Origin: Falciphora oryzae
Lineage: Eukaryota > Ascomycota > Sordariomycetes > Magnaporthales > Magnaporthaceae
Direction of reading: 5' to 3'
Assembly (NCBI GenBank): GCA_000733355.1
Contig: JNVV01000003.1
Location: 1,202,425-1,266,424 of the forward strand
DNA length: 64,000 nt
In this document: piece after piece, positions 12,443 to 23,902 of the stretch
How positions within the stretch are numbered: position 1 is the stretch's first letter
Layout of the letters: the number at the start of each line of letters is the position of its first letter
Translations under genes and position numbers: made by a program
The notes under the pieces: generated by a model
Seen by the model: only the letters and a program-made list of their open reading frames with translations
Database searches by the model: none
Told to the model about the DNA's origin: nothing

Positions 12443-15400
12443 ATGTCTTACCAAGAATACGCACACCTTCGGAATGGGGGCCGGGATAGTCGCACGAGGG
12501 CGTCAACCTCGGACGCGACTTGGCAGCAGAAGAGGGCCCAGCGGATGGCCCCGGGCACGACTACGGGATCGTCTAGCTCGGATGAGAGGCCTTACGTCGG
12601 CAGCCACGCCTCTTTTAGCACCCCTCGGCCAGTCCATATAGCGGCTCAGCGGCCAGTATCACACCATCCCGTGTCCCAAAACCACCATAGCCCGAGCTCG
12701 AGCCTGTCGAGCACTTCGTTGAGCCCCTCCAACTCGGCGTCGCAAAAGGGCCTCTACAACTCGAAAAGGAGAACACAGGCAGCCGCGCAGGAGCCTCTAC
12801 CGTCCTATCTACCTAAGGAAAAGGGGCCCGGGGCCATGCCCGAGAAGAAGCCGGACCTCGTCGACGTCCCGCTGCCATGGCGGCCCGCTTACCTGCAGCG
12901 TCGAGCTCTGTTGGCCTTTCTAACACTCTTCATAACATTGGGTATCACGCTTGAGGCGATGCTCGGCCTCTCGAACCGAACCCCCGGCTTGGGCCCTGCC
13001 GGCCGACCGACCGCCTTGCGATATGCCTTCCAGGTGCTGCCCGTAGCCGTCCTGCTCCTAGTGGCTGGCGCTTGGCATCGCGCCGAGTACCAGGCCAGGT
13101 CATCTGCTCCCTGGATACGCATGGCGACGGGCCCCTCCGACGCCGAACGCACGCTGCTGCTGGACTACGTGTCTATGCTCCGACCTGCCGCCGTGGTCAA
13201 GGCCGTACGCAACCGGGACTTCATCGTTGCCTGCGCCATCGCGGTGTCTCTGCTCCTGCGCGGTGCCGTCGTTGTCTCAACGGCCCTTATTGCTCCGAGC
13301 CTCCTCACCGTCACAGACCGAGCCGCCCAGCTTGTGGTGACGTCGCAGTTCAGCCGAGGCGCTGGGCTTCCGCTCGATGGGACGGGTCTATCGCTTGCCT
13401 ACGTCGTGGGCTTGCAGGATGGGAACGTCTCCTTTCCAGATGGCGTCTCCAGCCGCTTCGCCTACCAGCGATTTCGGTCGGATACCCTGAAGGACGTCGG
13501 CGCGCAGATCGGCGCCACTGTCGACACTTTCCTTCCCGACCTCACCTGCGAGTCGGCCACGCTGTCTGTGGAGAATATCCGGGCCTCTCAGCAAGCCCAG
13601 CAGCTAGATGCGACCTTCAGTGTCCCGGGATGCTCGATTACCACTACCGTTGCCGGAAACGGCCTTTTGTCCGCAGCGGACGAGGTCACACACTTTCTCA
13701 GCATCGGCCGGGGTGGCTGCGGAGGCTCGACGGCCCCTGAGAACCAGCGCGTCGTTGTGGTTTTCGGCACCATCAACATCGACAGGGGCAACGTAGGATC
13801 TGGGAACGCCTCGGTTCCCGTGAGCGGGTCCGTCCCTCGATCGACCCAGCTGATCTGCGAGCCCGACTACGCGATAAGGGCCACGGACCTGGTCAAGGAT
13901 GACGTTTCCCTGGTCGCGGCGAAGTTGGCTGGATCCCGGCCACAGCCGCGTCGACTTGACGATGTCCGCCCCTGGGATGTGGCTGAAGGCATCTTCAACT
14001 CGTACGCCCAGGCTGGCCGTCTCTTCAACCGCGAGCTGTCCACAAACAACGGTCTCCCTCAGTTCCTTCCCGCCCGCGTCGTGGTCGATCCCCTTGGCCA
14101 CTTCGCGTTTGGTCTGAGACAGCTGGAGCAGGGCACCCTGGGGACGCCAAACGACTACTTCAACATCACCACGCTCGCGAGCTTGGTGTCTGGCTATTTC
14201 CAGCACCATGCCTCTATCCTGGCCTTCACGTCCCTCTCCAGCCGTGTTGAAATCCCCGTGCAGGGCATATCTGCCATTAGGGAGGATCGCCTTACAGCCA
14301 AGCCCGTGGCCGTGCACTTCGTGGCCGCGCTCCTGGGAGCCTGCGTGCTCCTGAGCATCCCCATGATCCTGCTTGTTCCAGTGAAGGGCTTCCTACCGCG
14401 GAACCCCGGCACCCTGATGGACACGGCTGCGCTCCTCGGCCACAGCCAGCCCCTGCTGCGGGCACTCAGAGGCACCGGCGCTGCCGACACAGCTACTCTG
14501 TGGGAGCGCCTGGGAAGTGCCTACTTCTACAGCGGCGTAGAGGCATACGAACAGGACTACGCGTCTGGAAATGGTTACTTCAAGATCTTAGGCGGACCCC
14601 TTCGCCCCGACGCCATGTCGTCCGAGTATGCCGAGTCTGGCAGCGCCGGCGCGTGGCCGCAGCAGCTGTGGATGCACTGGTCACTACGCCTGGCCTCTCT
14701 GGTTGCCATGGCCGCCATGATTGCAGCCCTCGAAGCTACGCTACGCGTGTCCCAGTCCGATGACGGTATCGCGACCGTGGACGACGGCGCACTAACGCAC
14801 TTTGCCTGGACGGCGGTCCCGGCTCTCCTGCTCATGCTGCTCGTCATGTATGTCGGCCTAGTCGACTTCACCATCCGGGCCCTGGCGCCCTTTGCCGAGC
14901 TGGCCCGCGGCGGATCGTACCGCACCATGACCATGAACCTCGTCGACAGCACGGCGCCCTGTGCCATGTACCAGGCCTTTGCTACCAAGAACTGGGCGGT
15001 CGTGCTCTCGACCTCGTCGCTCTTCGCCGCGTCTCTCCTGCTCGTCTTTGTGGCCTCAGCGTTCGGCAGCAGCGCCTTGCCTGCTGTCAAATCAGTCCAG
15101 GTACAGACACGAGACTTCTTCAATACCGGAGCCCAGTCAACAGCCGGGAACTCCTCGACCGATCCGGGCGTCCTGGCTTCTTTAGCTCTTGCAGGGAATG
15201 CGTCATACACTGCCTTCACCTACAAAGACCTAGTATTCCCAATGGTGACGCTCCCGCCAGAGGTAGATGACGAGTCACTGGCAGACAGCGCGATCATCAC
15301 GGCCACCCTGCCTGCAATTCGAGCGACCCTTAGCTGCAAGCTCTACACGCAGTCCGAGCTGAGTATCAACCTGACGAGCAGCTCTGCACTGGGCAACAAC

Positions 15401-16652
15401 ACCAACTCTCTACGCATTGACACCCTGGACACTGCCTCGTCACGGAGCAAATCCATGATCATCGATATGGCGCAGGCCTTGAGCAGGACTGGAGCAACGG
15501 CGGGAGGGTCCGGGGCTGCAGACGGCAGCTCCTTCATCGGCGCGGCGAGATTCATCCCTGATGGCACCACGGGCAGAGGGACCTGGCTCTACAGCTGGGG
15601 CCGGCTTTCCAACGCCAACACCGGCGGGGCGCCTGTGGCCCCCGTCTATGCGCTCTCGTGCGACGAGAAGATGCAGCGGCTCAGCGCTGCCGTCAGCTTC
15701 AACGCACCGTTGATGGTCATCGAGGACGTCTCCCGGCCGGCGCCCGTCCCCGTGGAGGCCACCATCCGCGACTCGTCCGTCTTCCTGCCCGCCAGCGAGG
15801 CGTCATACGCGGGCCTCGCCAGGATTGCGGTACCGGGACCTCACCATCTTGATGGGTTCTTCTCTCAGCTCGTTTCATCCAGATACGCCATCCCCCTGGA
15901 TACGCTCGGGGGCGCGGGCCAGGTGGCGGAATCGGTCGCGGCCGCCATCGTGGCCCAGCACGGCATAGTCCGCGCCCAGGCGCTGAACGTGGCGTCCCGC
16001 CGGCCCGTCTCCGGCACGGCGACGCCGGTGGGCGGAGACTCGCCTGGGGCCATCACCGAGGCCGACTCAACGACGGGCCTCTCGCCGGGCCCCGTTGTGG
16101 CGCGGGTGCAGCTCCAGCTGCTCGCGGGCCAGCCGCCGTGNNNNNNNNNNNNNNNNNNNNNNNNNNNNNNNNNNNNNNNNNNNNNNNNNNNNNNNNNNNN
16201 NNNNNNNNNNNNNNNNNNNNNNNNNNNNNNNNNNNNNNNNNNNNNNNNNNNNNNNNNNNNNNNNNNNNNNNNNNNNNNNNNNNNNNNNGGGCGCGCTGCT
16301 CGCCGACGGCAACCTCTTCGGGATCCTGGGCCGCGGCGCCGAGTGGAAGAGCGTCGCGGACCTGGCGGCCGTCTTCCGCGACGGCCTGCACGTCACGATG
16401 CGCTTCCGGCTCGGCTGGGAGGACAGCCGCGAGTGCAGGCGGGACCGCCGCGCCACCATGCGGAGGGCTACGGTGACGACGACGACGGGAGCGAGCGACC
16501 TGAGCAGCGCGAGGGGCCATGGGCAGGTGCTGGCCATCTCGGCCGTCCGGACGGGCGGATGGGGCGGCGGCGAGAACGTCGGCCTCGGGCTCCAGGCGCG
16601 GGTTGGGTTCAGGCAGCGGAAGTTTGTCAGGGATTGGGGCTGGAAGACGTGA
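12443..16652 (+). CDS. DUF3433-type polytopic membrane protein, interrupted by an assembly gap
   Basis: Large fungal integral membrane protein of unknown function; the architecture matches proteins with two DUF3433 repeats. The N-terminal 130 residues are Ser/Pro/His-rich and cytosolic-looking. Predicted membrane segments include LLAFLTLFITLGITLEAML, LPVAVLLLVAGAW, CAIAVSLLLRGAVVV, VHFVAALLGACVLLSIPMIL, LASLVAMAAMIAALEATL, LLLMLLVMYVGLV and LSTSSLFAASLLLVFVASAF. Between them are large loops with many N-x-S/T sites, probably extracytoplasmic. Up to 16140 the frame is uninterrupted. After the gap the convincing frame is a different one, reading ALLADGNLFGILGRG...SVADLAAVFRDGLHV to TGA at 16650-16652; the alternative frame gives Arg/Pro-rich nonsense. 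So the gap length is wrong or the gap hides an intron. I see no intron elsewhere. Confidence 0.85.
16141..16288. other. Assembly gap (148 N) inside the DUF3433 gene
   Basis: This is a run of N. The coding frame before it and the best coding frame after it differ by one nucleotide, so the stated gap length is not a reliable distance. Flanks are very GC-rich. Confidence 0.98.
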
Positions 16653-17497
16653 GCCGGAGGCTCTCTTTGTATTATCATGTATACCTATGTATGTGTTTGT
16701 TTCTCTGGAAAGCATGGCGTTCAGGTCAATGTCAATTTCATTCTACTTCCTTTTATTAAATCTTACTCCTTCCTACCTTCATACCTACCTCCCTACGCGC
16801 ATACGGATCCCGGTATCAAAGCATCATCACAGAGCCTGCAGCCTCTTTCAAACCCCGGAGCTCCGATGGGACCAACCCCTTTTGGCAGGTGGAGGCGCCC
16901 AGGTTCTCTTTGAAAGCAGGAATCCCGCAGCCATTCCCCTTCCTACCTCGACAACCAGCCTACAACGACATAAGAGGCAATCACCAGGTCTGCTTCGTCA
17001 CACCCGAGTTTGCCTTGGTTTGCGGTGCTTAGTCAGCGGCTTGGACTCTTCAAGACGCGAGTGCGAGCGACGCCCTTCTTCCTTGGCCAGGCCAGACACT
17101 GATGGCCTTGCATCAGGCTTACCCAATCCTTGCCTCCCCGCTCATACGCTAGAGCACGCCCATGCAGTATTCCGCTCGTGGGGGGCCGACAATTCGGCCT
17201 CAATTGGTGAGTCTCGTGGACGACGTCGATTGCAAACCCCTGGATAGGGAGCTTCTCCCCCTTCTCTCTAGCATCTGACAGCCACCTTCATAGCAAGGAG
17301 GCACAACTAATTCGGCTCCGGTACATATTCGGCCTCCAGGGGACAAGTATAAATAGTCCGGACATGCATGCACCGTCGGTGATGGAGTCGACGCCGTCAG
17401 GGGCTCATTCCCAAGCTCAACCCATCCACGCACCCCACGCAAGGCACCCGGACACCACACCCATAACCGGCACAGAAGACTCACCCAATACGCCAGG
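16653..17497. other. Intergenic, DUF3433 gene to alpha/beta hydrolase
   Basis: Begins with the AT-richer 3' UTR of the DUF3433 gene (about 16660-16800). The motif gtataaatag at 17348-17357 is a plausible TATA box about 140 bp upstream of the hydrolase start. No other gene seen. Confidence 0.5.
17348..17357 (+). promoter_or_regulatory. TATA-like element of the alpha/beta hydrolase gene
   Basis: The sequence gtataaatag lies about 140 bp before the ATG at 17498, a normal spacing for fungal TATA genes. Function is inferred from position and sequence only. Confidence 0.5.
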
Positions 17498-18718
17498 ATG
17501 CATGCAACGGCCTCACTCCTGCTGGCCATGCAGGTTCTGGGACAAGCCACCGCCATGGCCCTCCCGCGCGCCGCCACCGCCGCGTCCCGCAGCCTAATCC
17601 CCTTCGACGACTGGGGCACCTCCGCATCGCGCTGCACAACGTGAGCATACACATGCGGTACGCGGGCAGCGAGCCCCCCGTGCTCCTCGTGCACGGGAAC
17701 CCGCAGCACAGCCTGACGTGGCGCACCGTCGGCCCGCTCCTGGCGCAGAACCACACCGTCATCGCGCCCGACAACCGCGACGCCGGCGACTCGTCCATCC
17801 CGCCCGACGGCGACTACACGGCGGCCGCGTCGGCCGAGGACCTGCCGCAGGTCCTAGACTTCCTCAACGTCTCGTCGGCCTACGTCGTCGCCTACGACAA
17901 GGGCGCCGGCTTCGCCTCGGCCCTCGCGGCGGCGCACCCGGACCGCGTCAGGCGGCTCGTGCTATCCGAGTACCTGCTCCCCGGGTTCGGCTACGAGAAG
18001 GCCGCCGCGCCGGGCCCCTTCCTCGACCTGTACGGCAACTGGCAGCTGGCCTTCTTCGGCGTGCCCGACGCGGCGACCTACTTCACCCAGGGCCGCGAGA
18101 AGGAGCTGCTGCTGTGGTACTTTTACCACTGCAGCTACAGCGGCACGTCGAGCGTGCCGGCCGATGTGCTCGAGCAATACGCCCGCTCCATCTCCAAGCC
18201 GGGCTTCCTGAGGGCCATGTTTGGGCCCTTCGACAACGCCGTCGTCGGCGCCGACGCGAGCTTCTTCAACTCGACGCTGGGCCGCACGCCCTCGGCCGTC
18301 CCGACACTGGCTCTCGGCGGCGAGTCCTGCCTGGGCCCCGCCGCCAAGGAGGTCTTCTCGCCCGTCTTCTCCAACCTGGAGGCGGACGTCGTGCCCCACG
18401 CGGGCCACTGGATCGGTACGAAGGCGCATCCATATGCACTCCCCCATGCCACCCTGCACTCCGTTATCAACCCCCTCCACTCCACTCCCCCCAGACATAT
18501 ACATCTGGCGAGGCAGATGGCTAACATAGGAGCTTCCTCCTCTCTCCTTCGCAGCCGACGAGAATCCCGCCCGGTTCGCCAGGAGAGTGGCGCGATTCCT
18601 CGCCGACGATCCGTCGCCCTTATCCCCTATCGATCTGTCAGGGCTGGCAGACAGGATCACAACCAATGTCGGATATTTCGGGACCTACCGTAATCTCGCC
18701 CTGGGAACACGGGCTTGA
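17498..18718 (+). CDS. Secreted alpha/beta hydrolase (epoxide hydrolase/dehalogenase-like), frame broken near N-terminus
   Basis: The ATG at 17498 opens a signal peptide (MHATASLLLAMQVLGQATA-M) followed by RSLIPFDDWG. That frame stops at 17642, while the enzyme continues one frame over from about 17616 (HLRIALHNVSIHMRYAG). The body ends at 18415; an intron 18416-18554 (GTACGA...GCAG) joins it in phase to a last exon 18555-18718. Fold landmarks are the oxyanion motif VLLVHGNPQ, PDNRDAGDS, the nucleophile aspartate in VVAYDKGAG and the catalytic histidine in HAGHWIADE. Aspartate nucleophile enzymes of this type open epoxides or cleave carbon-halogen bonds. The break is explained either by one missing G in the GGGG run 17613-17616, or by a 59-nt intron 17534-17592 (GTTCTG...GCAG) that restores phase but is very GC-rich and lacks a branch-point-like motif. 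I favour a lost base. Confidence 0.75.
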
Positions 18719-18781
18719 TCCCTATTCTAGCCCCAACGTATATAAATAAAATAAAAGGATATTCCACCTAATAGCTTTGCT
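18719..18781. other. 3' flank of the hydrolase gene
   Basis: AT-rich stretch (tataaataaaataaaagg) that probably carries the polyadenylation signals of the hydrolase. The solo LTR target site ttgct ends it. Confidence 0.4.
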
Positions 18782-19015
18782 TGTTGGTAGGAGTGTTACT
18801 CCTGTAGGCTCGGAGATCTCCCAAAGGAAAGAACAAAGATCTATAGATCTGGAAAGGTGTCTGTATTGATGCATGAAGGGGAAGGAATCTAGTTACAGGA
18901 AAGGGATCGCAAGATCCCCTTTTGTAGGCTCGTGGGAGCGCACGGCCCGTGGGTCTGCTGCTCCACGAGGCGTGGGCCCTTCCTGGATGCACGCGCTAGA
19001 TCACGTGGATCAACA
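18782..19015 (+). mobile_element. Solo LTR with 5-bp target-site duplication (LTR family A, copy 1)
   Basis: The 234-bp element begins TGTTGGTAGGAGTG and ends GATCAACA, so its termini are the imperfect inverted repeat TGTTG/CAACA typical of retrotransposon LTRs. It is flanked by the identical 5-mer ttgct at 18777-18781 and 19016-19020. The first 45 bases (ending in GGCTCGGAGATCTCC) match the start of the element at 34742-35041 read on the other strand, with interior sequence diverged. There is no internal coding region beside it, so it is a solo LTR left by recombination. It lies 63 bp past the stop of the hydrolase gene. Confidence 0.88.
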
Positions 19016-19020
19016 TTGCT

Positions 19021-19771
19021 AAAAATAAAAAATGCAAAAAAGTAAAACGTTAAAAGTTCCACTTTAACCTTTCTTTATCCCACCCATGTAACTTTTGAAA
19101 CTCTTTTCCACTTAGGTATGTAATTCTCAGATTCCGGGGGATTAGGGGCTATGGAGCTTTGTTTTAAATCTTTAGGATTCTTTCCAGCTGCCATGGCAGA
19201 TCTAATAGGATTTGTCCTTGACCTATGTGGTTAAAAATTTTGCAATGTTCGAATTTTGGCCCGGTCCAAGCTGCCAGGTCAGCTAGCAGGCAGGAGGTCA
19301 AAACAGGACGGGGAACCCTAGGAGCCTGACAGGGGAGGGGAGGGGGTGTGTCTTTACCGGGCAGAGCTCCCCAAGGCTCTGGCGCGCTTTTTTCCTTGAT
19401 CTGCCTTTGGGGCGTGCGACGAAGCGTCACGGGAGAGCTTACATGGTTCAGGTGCGTATTTTACGAACGCTAGATCCACGCCGCTTATATGTCAAAGCTG
19501 CTCGCTGGGCTACGAGTCTGGTGGCACATTTGCCTTTGGAATATCACTGTTGACTGCAAAGAGGGACGGCAGTCTTGATAGAACGACTGCGCAGTCGAGG
19601 GCAGCACGAATCGGAGCTGGAATATCACGCCGAATATGATGCACTTTGGTGACTACGGAAATCCAGGATCTTTTTGTATACGGACAGAGCCATCTCGTTC
19701 ATGGCCAGAGACTGTGTATGCTCGTGCTACCAGTGAATCTATTCTCACGGGCTTCGGCGACCTCTGCAGCT
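19021..19771. other. AT-rich to mixed non-coding stretch after solo LTR
   Basis: Positions 19021-19260 are markedly AT-rich (aaaataaaaaatgcaaaaaagtaaaa). No coding signal or complete element recognised; it may be old repeat sequence. Confidence 0.4.
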
Positions 19772-20062
19772 GGATGCTGCCTTGGCAGGGTTGTGCCTTT
19801 GCGCGGTTCTGTCTTTGCACTGTTCCGGTCCGACTCTCCTGGGTGCTGCCTCGGAGGGGGGGGTGCTGTCTTTGCAGGGTTCCGCCTGTGTCTCTGGCAA
19901 CTTGGTGCCACTTCTGCAGGGCTCCGCTTTTGCAAAGCTCTGCCTTTGCAAAGTTCTGTCTTTGTAAAGTTCTGTCTCGCAGGGTGCTGCCTCTGCGGCC
20001 GAGTGCCGCCCCGCAAGGTTTCTTGCCTCTCTAGTTCTGCCTGCCTCTGCAGTGCCGCCCCA
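19772..20062. repeat. Degenerate minisatellite with 16-bp period
   Basis: Repeated units close to RRGTTCTGCCTTTGCA follow each other at 16-bp spacing, clearest at 19921-19980 (gggctccgcttttgca, aagctctgcctttgca, aagttctgtctttgta). Single units and pairs occur on either side with insertions. Open frames through it (FCKALPLQSSVFVKFCL) are a by-product of a period not divisible by three and not evidence of a gene. Confidence 0.75.
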
Positions 20063-21351
20063 CAGGGCACTTGAGCAAAAGCCACGGCTCGTCTGGGCCA
20101 ATATCAGCCAGGGCCTGCACGTCTAGCTCCGGAGTCATTTTTGCAACCTTTTCGATATAGCCTCACGCCAGAACCTTCTGAACTCGCTCGAACTCGCAAA
20201 ATAGCCGTAGATACAGCCTCCCAAAGGCAACCTACCTATTGTCAGCATCTAATCCGCGGAAATCCAAAGCTAATATGGTTGTCCTAGCACCAAAGGTCAT
20301 CGAGCTCTGTTTTTTCAAGCAAAAGGAACATAGCACATTGCCAGATTCGCCAAATTGGCACATAGATGTCACATAGGTATTTCAACTGATTTTAACTCGC
20401 TATGGCCTAGAGATGGAGACAGAATGTTGGAGATCGGGAGGTCCGCTTTGGGCTGCGTCCAACGAGGGGGGGGGGGTGCGTTTAGTTTTGGGCCGGCAGA
20501 AAAATCTGCATGGGTCGACCTGACAATTGTGTCAATAGGAAGCACGCTCTGCAAGGCAGGGGCAACTATTGTCCCTGTTAGTGGTGAATCTGAGGAACAG
20601 AACCGGCAAGATCACTTGTATCTGGCGAAGAATCAAACGGATGTCGAAAACCGAGCAGCCACCACTGAACGGCAGCTGTCATGTATCTGTGCCAAGAACT
20701 AGCCTTCTGGAGAGCTTTCAACTCCGAGCCCCTGGCAGCTTGACTTGCACAGCGGACTTGGAGCTACTTTCAGGCCACAAGCTTGTCCTTCCCGGTAGAC
20801 TAGACTCGTGATATCCATCCGCCCAATTTGTGCAGGAGAACTGAGGCAGCCCCTAATGCTACGGCCTTCTTCGTCACCTGACCCGAGCTTGGGACGTGTA
20901 GCCCCTCCTAAATGCTGGTTACCTGGCCACTGGAGTTATTGCGAGGCAATGATTGGTCATGGGAGAGAGCCGGTGGGCTCAGCCGAGTGAGTACAGACCC
21001 GTCCCAAGTCTGAGGAGAGAAAACGGAGCGTAGACGTGGATTGGGCCTTCCTTCTTTGGCAAACTTTTCTGTCTCGAAGCACGCGTCTCTGTCAGGCTTT
21101 GAACAAACACCGTCAAGTCCAGCCCAGCTTCCTAAAGTCTTTGATTTTCATTACCAGCAGAGATCATAGGACCACAAGGCAACAATCTTTCCACTTCCAT
21201 TGCCCTCCTGGCTGTCGACGAGACATACCCCCACAACAAGACTCCCAAATACAAACGTCTGTTGCTGGTCACGCGTGGACGAGACCGATCCCAAGTCCGA
21301 GTCAACTACAAAGCCGCACACAAAGGACATCCCCGCCATCGCCGAGACAAG
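20063..21351. other. Intergenic after minisatellite
   Basis: No gene recognised. Includes a G-run at about 20466-20475. The last 300 bases are presumably promoter and 5' UTR of the small Cys-rich gene. Confidence 0.45.
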
Positions 21352-21788
21352 ATGCGGCCTAACAAAGCCGAAAAGCACCACTGGTAAGTCCAGGCCTTGC
21401 CCAGACCTCAGGAAAAAGACAATGGATCTAACCTGCGAGTGATGGGTATCTTAGTGATGTGTGTGGAAAGACGGGCTCGGCAAAAACATGCCTCAAAAAA
21501 GGCCACATGTCCATCTGCGAAAAGCACCCCGACGAAATGCACTCAGTGTACCAACAGTGCGTTAAATGCACCATGGAAAGAAAGAGAGACGAGCGCCTGA
21601 AAAGGGCGGCCAGATCCACGCAGACTCCCGGCTCCACGAGCGAGTCGGGGACGATCAGACAGAACGAGAAGGGCAAGAAGGCCGGAAAAAGGGCGGGCGG
21701 GGTGGCCAAGGAGGATACGGAGGCCACACCAGCGAAGAGCAAGAACAAGAAGAGCAAGAAGAAGGGCAAAGGTAAGGGACAGCAGTGA
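21352..21788 (+). CDS. Small Cys/His-rich putative zinc-binding protein with lysine-rich tail
   Basis: Two exons, 21352-21383 (32 nt) and 21455-21788, separated by a 71-nt intron (GTAAGT...TTAG), give 121 residues. The splice creates the first Cys: MRPNKAEKHH-C-DVCGK. The N-terminal half has C-x2-C (CDVC), Cys in KTCLKKGHMSIC, His in EKHPDEMH and a final C-x2-C (QCVKC), which could bind one or two zinc ions. The C-terminal half is basic and disordered (KSKNKKSKKKGKGKGQQ), suggesting nucleic-acid or nucleolar association. I do not recognise a named family. Support for the gene is the consensus donor and the phase-perfect join that extends the Cys pattern; without splicing the Cys-rich frame has no ATG. 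Confidence 0.65.
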
Positions 21789-23902
21789 TGACCAGCCTTG
21801 ACGCTTCCTCATCCAGCCCGTATTTTGCCCACCAAGCCAATATCTGCCCAAGGACCATACGACGGATGATCGGGATGGAATGGTGAAGATCGGGGGGTGA
21901 GGAGGAAGACCTTGTTGGCAACAGCCTGCAGACCCAACCCAGCCAAAACATATCGGATGGAAATGGAAGAGATTGCAATCGTGTCTTATAGTCAGTCACA
22001 GCGAGGAAGATAGACGGCCGCGACGTCCCATGCACCTATTTAAAAGACGACGTCGTCCGAGTGGGTTCTCTAGCTCCCGCAATGTCATTTTGACATCTGC
22101 CGATCGATGGCGATCGACTCCGAGGCTGATCCCTGTCCGGACGCGCCGCATCTGTTCCCATCCTATCCCCTACAAGGGCCAAGCCTGAAACAGAGCAAGT
22201 CGTGGCGAATGCCCACCGCTATTTCCGGAGTTGGCGCCGCTCACCCAATGCGCTGGGCCCTGTAGCCGCCGGCGACAGCTGCCAGAATAGACAAAGAACC
22301 AGAGCATGCACAGGCCGCAGCCCTGCTCGGCTGGATTTCGGCATCTCGAGCCGTGGCTCGCGGCTGCCCTTGAGGTGATGCCATCGCACAGAGTATGTTC
22401 TGACTCGCCGAGGCATTGTATCCCCGGTGCTGACCCCGCCAGCAGTATTTGAAACGGGGTTTGTTGACGGCACGCAGCCCTTTTCCGGAAGAACGAAAAA
22501 AAAAAACGCGGAAAATAAATGCCTCGATTCTTGACCGCGGACGTCTGAGGCCCACCCTGTCGGGCGCCGCGGGAGACGGGCGCGTCGCGATGTGGGAGGT
22601 GGGGAGATGGAGAGTGTGTCAGGCTTGACTGATGGGTGAAGGAGAACGCTTCTGAGTGGAAGCCAGGGAGAAAAGGGGGATGGGTCGAGAGGAGAGGCCT
22701 AGATACGAGACCACAACCCGGAACATCTATGAACTGCTAAACCCGTGCTTGATGCCTGCGCAATAGCCACACCAGCGCTCTAGCCCCTCAGCTGCACCGA
22801 GGGATCGAGGGGAACGACGCGCTGCTAATTACCAGAAGAGGTCCATCAGAAGCCTGGCCTGACGTTGGATGCGTGTCAAAAGCTTGGCGCCTAAACCCTC
22901 CGATCCAAAAGCCGCGGGCCAGCCGGAGAAGCCTTGAGGGCCGACAGGGCAGGCCATCCCGCCAAAGCCAAGACATTCTTGATCTCGATGGGCGGCCGGG
23001 GCTGTATTGCTTGTCCAACGCCAATTCCTTCCCTCCCGCGTGGCTGACGTTGCGATCCGCGGATCTGCGTGCTACGTCGATCATTGGGAACCTCCACATT
23101 CCCCTGGGCAAAACGGCCACGGGGGGAGAGGCCTTGTGATGCTTGTTTCGGATCGAGGTTTCACGCCAAGCATCGTGGTTACCAAATGCGGTCGTGAAAG
23201 GGCCAGACTAGCGCCCCGTCATTGGATGGCAGCCGTTGGGGACGGAGGGGCCGCCCAAGTGGGTCGTCTTGGTGACAGGCATACACCCTCTGGATTTGAG
23301 GGCTCCAGGTCGATGCAAAAACTCGTCTCCCCCGGGTAGGATTCGCATAAACGTCGAAAAAAGGGGTCAGCTTTGTGTTTCGACTAGTTGCCCATGTCGG
23401 CATTGCTGGCGTGGAGTGTACGTCGGCGGGAATACACGTAAACACGCCGGCTTGTGGGATCGATCCATCGTCGGAGCTCCATCATGGAAGGGGTCAGCGT
23501 GCAACCAGCCACGCCGGCAAGCCAGGGCAGCGCGGCACGCGAAGAATCGAGCCTGCCAAACAGGCCGGCAGACAGACGTCTTGTGCCGATGGGGCCGAGT
23601 GCCCGGGCAGATATAAAAACCTTTGTTGGCTCCCCAGACTCTGCCAAGACTTTTTCTCCTCCTCATCAGGCCAGCGGCTAACACATCATATCATCTTCTC
23701 TGGATCTTCCATTCTCTTTGTTCTATTTTCACTTCCATCCGCGGCCGGTTGACTCGGCCCGCCTCTTGAACGCTTACCACCAACACCGCTGGTCGTCCTA
23801 TCCAAGCCATCGAGCCACATTCTTTTCCAGCTGCCAGATCCGTTATCCGAGCAAGTCTCCATAAACCCAGCCCTCCTCCACGCGGCAACCTAGCCTCTCA
23901 GC
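21789..23902. other. Intergenic, small Cys-rich gene to Egh16-like gene
   Basis: About 2.1 kb with no recognised gene. The last 300 bp form the promoter and leader of the downstream secreted-protein gene, with a TATA-like element at 23611. Confidence 0.5.
23610..23619 (+). promoter_or_regulatory. TATA-like element of the Egh16-like gene
   Basis: The sequence gatataaaaac lies about 285 bp upstream of the ATG, followed by a CT-rich leader (tttttctcctcctcatc). A leader of about 250 nt would follow; assignment is inference. Confidence 0.5.

Noticed and set aside
19636..20085. Several Cys-rich open frames on both strands
   Set aside because: They follow from a 16-bp repeat that stays open in several frames; no start, splice or homology support.
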